Below, in pieces: positions 42,208-43,414 of a stretch of 43,414 nucleotides of DNA. The notes under the pieces are model-generated. The model saw only the letters and a list, made by a program, of their open reading frames with translations, searched no databases and was not told the origin of the DNA. Numbering within the stretch: the first letter of the stretch is position 1; the number at the start of each line of letters is the position of its first letter. Made by a program: the position numbers and the translations under genes. The stretch comes from Clostridiales bacterium (lineage in GTDB: Bacteria; Bacillota; Clostridia; Oscillospirales; UBA644). The stretch covers positions 1 to 43,414 of the forward strand of contig JAEEJO010000062.1 of the NCBI GenBank assembly GCA_016281915.1, in the 5' to 3' direction.

Positions 42208-43414
42208 TTATACGGGATGAACCATATCCTTTTTATCGGAATGTGTGTTGTCAACCCCGTATTTTGCGCTCTGACGAGCTTTGAAGAATTTTGTTGCTAC
42301 CTGATCAAAGAGCGCGTAGCTGAGAACGTCCTCTTCCTGCTCGTAATATTCTTTCATTTCTTCGCGGAGTTTATCGAGCTCGGGAGGAATAAGGTCTGCG
42401 GGACGGCAGGTTATCTGAGATTCGTCACCTATTATCTGTTTTACGAATTCGGGCTTGATGGGAACGGGGGTTTTGCCGTATTCGCCGCGGACAAGCGCTT
42501 TGAATTCTTTGGAAACGTTTTTATATCGTCCGAAAAGAACGTTGAATACGGCCTGAGTGCCGACGATCTGTGAAGAAGGCGTAACAAGAGGCGGGAATCC
42601 TGCGTCTTCTCTTACTCTGGGAACTTCACGGAGAACTTCTTCGAATTTGTCTTCCTTGCCCGCCTGTTTAAGCTGAGAAACAAGGTTTGAAAGCATTCCG
42701 CCGGGAACCTGATAAAGAAGCGTATTTACGTCAACGGCAAGGACTTTTGTATTGAGAAGTCCCGAAGAAAGATATTTTTCACGAAGAGGCATAAAATATT
42801 TTCTTACGGCGTTGAGCTTATCAAGATCGAGCCCTGTGGATCTTTCGCTCTCGTTGAGAGTTGCGACGATAGATTCCGTGGAAGGCTGAGACGTTCCGCC
42901 TGAAAGCGGAGATATTGCGGTGTCGATTATGTCAACGCCTGCTTCGATGGCTTTAAGGACGGTCATCTCTGCGATGCCGGCAGTGCAGTGAGTATGAAGC
43001 TCTATGGGTATTTTTACGTTTTCCTTCAATGCGCTGACAAGCTCATACGCATTGTAGGGAGTGAGAAGACCTGCCATATCTTTTATGCAGATCGAGTTTG
43101 CGCCGCGTTCTTCCATATTCTTTGCAAAATCAACGAACGTCTGAGTATTATGAACGGGGCTGATGGTATATGAGAAAGCAGCCTGAACGTGTCCGCCCTC
43201 TTTTATCGTTGCCTTGACGGCGGTATCGAGGTTACGTGGATCGTTGAGAGCATCAAATATTCTGATGATATCTATTCCGTTTGCGAGGGATTTCTGAACG
43301 AAATATTCAACGACGTCGTCGGAATAATGTCTGTAACCGAGAATATTCTGTCCGCGGAAAAGCATCTGAAGTTTTGTGTTTTTAGCGCCTTCACGGATCT
43401 TGCGAAGTCTGTCC
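42208..43414 (-). CDS. Oxaloacetate decarboxylase alpha / pyruvate carboxylase subunit B (5' end beyond window)
   Basis: The last 402 residues of a carboxyltransferase are present; the frame stays open to the right edge (D-R-L-R-K-I-R-E-G-A-K-N-T-K-L-Q before the first internal Met), so the true start is outside. It uses carboxybiotin to carboxylate pyruvate, or runs the reverse reaction with a sodium pump. Visible motifs: M-L-F-R-G-Q-N-I-L-G-Y, R-I-F-D-A-L-N-D, the metal-binding E-L-H-T-H-C-T-A-G near the middle, and the conserved PYC/OADA domain after it. The C-terminus ends with no biotinyl A-M-K-M domain, so the biotin carrier must be a separate protein. Confidence 0.93.
   Translation of the reverse strand, partial: DRLRKIREGAKNTKLQMLFRGQNILGYRHYSDDVVEYFVQKSLANGIDIIRIFDALNDPRNLDTAVKATIKEGGHVQAAFSYTISPVHNTQTFVDFAKNMEERGANSICIKDMAGLLTPYNAYELVSALKENVKIPIELHTHCTAGIAEMTVLKAIEAGVDIIDTAISPLSGGTSQPSTESIVATLNESERSTGLDLDKLNAVRKYFMPLREKYLSSGLLNTKVLAVDVNTLLYQVPGGMLSNLVSQLKQAGKEDKFEEVLREVPRVREDAGFPPLVTPSSQIVGTQAVFNVLFGRYKNVSKEFKALVRGEYGKTPVPIKPEFVKQIIGDESQITCRPADLIPPELDKLREEMKEYYEQEEDVLSYALFDQVATKFFKARQSAKYGVDNTHSDKKDMVHPV

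Noticed and set aside
1..43414. CRISPR arrays, tRNA or rRNA genes
   Set aside because: The intergenic gaps are short and all were read; no regularly spaced repeats, cloverleaf or rRNA-like sequence was seen.

Overview
The window looks like a chromosomal segment of an anaerobic member of the Clostridia (Bacillota), probably a gut or rumen commensal. The reasons are: meso-diaminopimelate dehydrogenase, a glycyl-radical enzyme with its activase, strong Gram-positive sigma-A promoters (almost all TTGACA-like, 17 bp spacer, TATAAT-like), AGGAGG-type ribosome binding sites, a lipobox-bearing peptide-binding protein and Fur-family zinc control. Overall base composition is moderate and no phage, transposase, CRISPR, rRNA or tRNA was seen. 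Gene content is ordinary housekeeping plus carbohydrate use, with several odd proteins.

Layout. 1-109 is the start of an FtsX-like permease that runs off the left edge. 382-2791: ddh, a UPF0126/TRIC-like membrane protein and a small DUF6054-like protein. 2785-4419: an acyl-CoA synthetase. 4650-7750: a CPBP membrane protease followed by a cytoplasmic sialidase-like beta-propeller glycosidase. 7806-10120: an AraC regulator and a divergent MATE transporter. 10166-16048: a clear four-gene hemicellulose operon (GH3 glycosidase with PA14, CE15-like esterase, metallo-beta-lactamase-fold protein, acetyl esterase) with its own promoter and terminator; none of the products has a signal peptide, so it should process imported oligosaccharides inside the cell.

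16047-25050 is a minus-strand oligopeptide ABC transporter operon, oppA-B-C-D-F plus a DUF3899 membrane protein. OppD, OppC and, to a smaller extent, OppF carry large insertions. 25147-32058 is a minus-strand operon of a eukaryote-type (GH13_8-like) glycogen branching enzyme, a glycyl-radical activase (TTG start), a divergent glycyl-radical enzyme with unusual active-site motifs, and adenine deaminase.

32139-33181 is a PAP2 phosphatase. 33193-36831 is a zinc-uptake operon: a Fur-family regulator, a His-rich zinc-binding lipoprotein, ATPase, permease, and a small lipoprotein with a CCSQG motif. Its promoter is flanked by two palindromic Fur-family operators. 36871-39079 is uraA-upp for uracil salvage, with a short structured leader. 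39081-42037 is a small secreted protein followed, after an attenuator-like hairpin, by an 818-residue FtsX-like permease that resembles the partial gene at the left edge. 42208-43414 is the carboxyltransferase subunit of an oxaloacetate decarboxylase/pyruvate carboxylase, truncated by the right edge.

The best candidates for something undescribed are the variant glycyl-radical enzyme, the paired secreted peptide/FtsX permease loci, the metallo-beta-lactamase-fold member of the hemicellulose operon, and the Opp transporter with oversized insertions.
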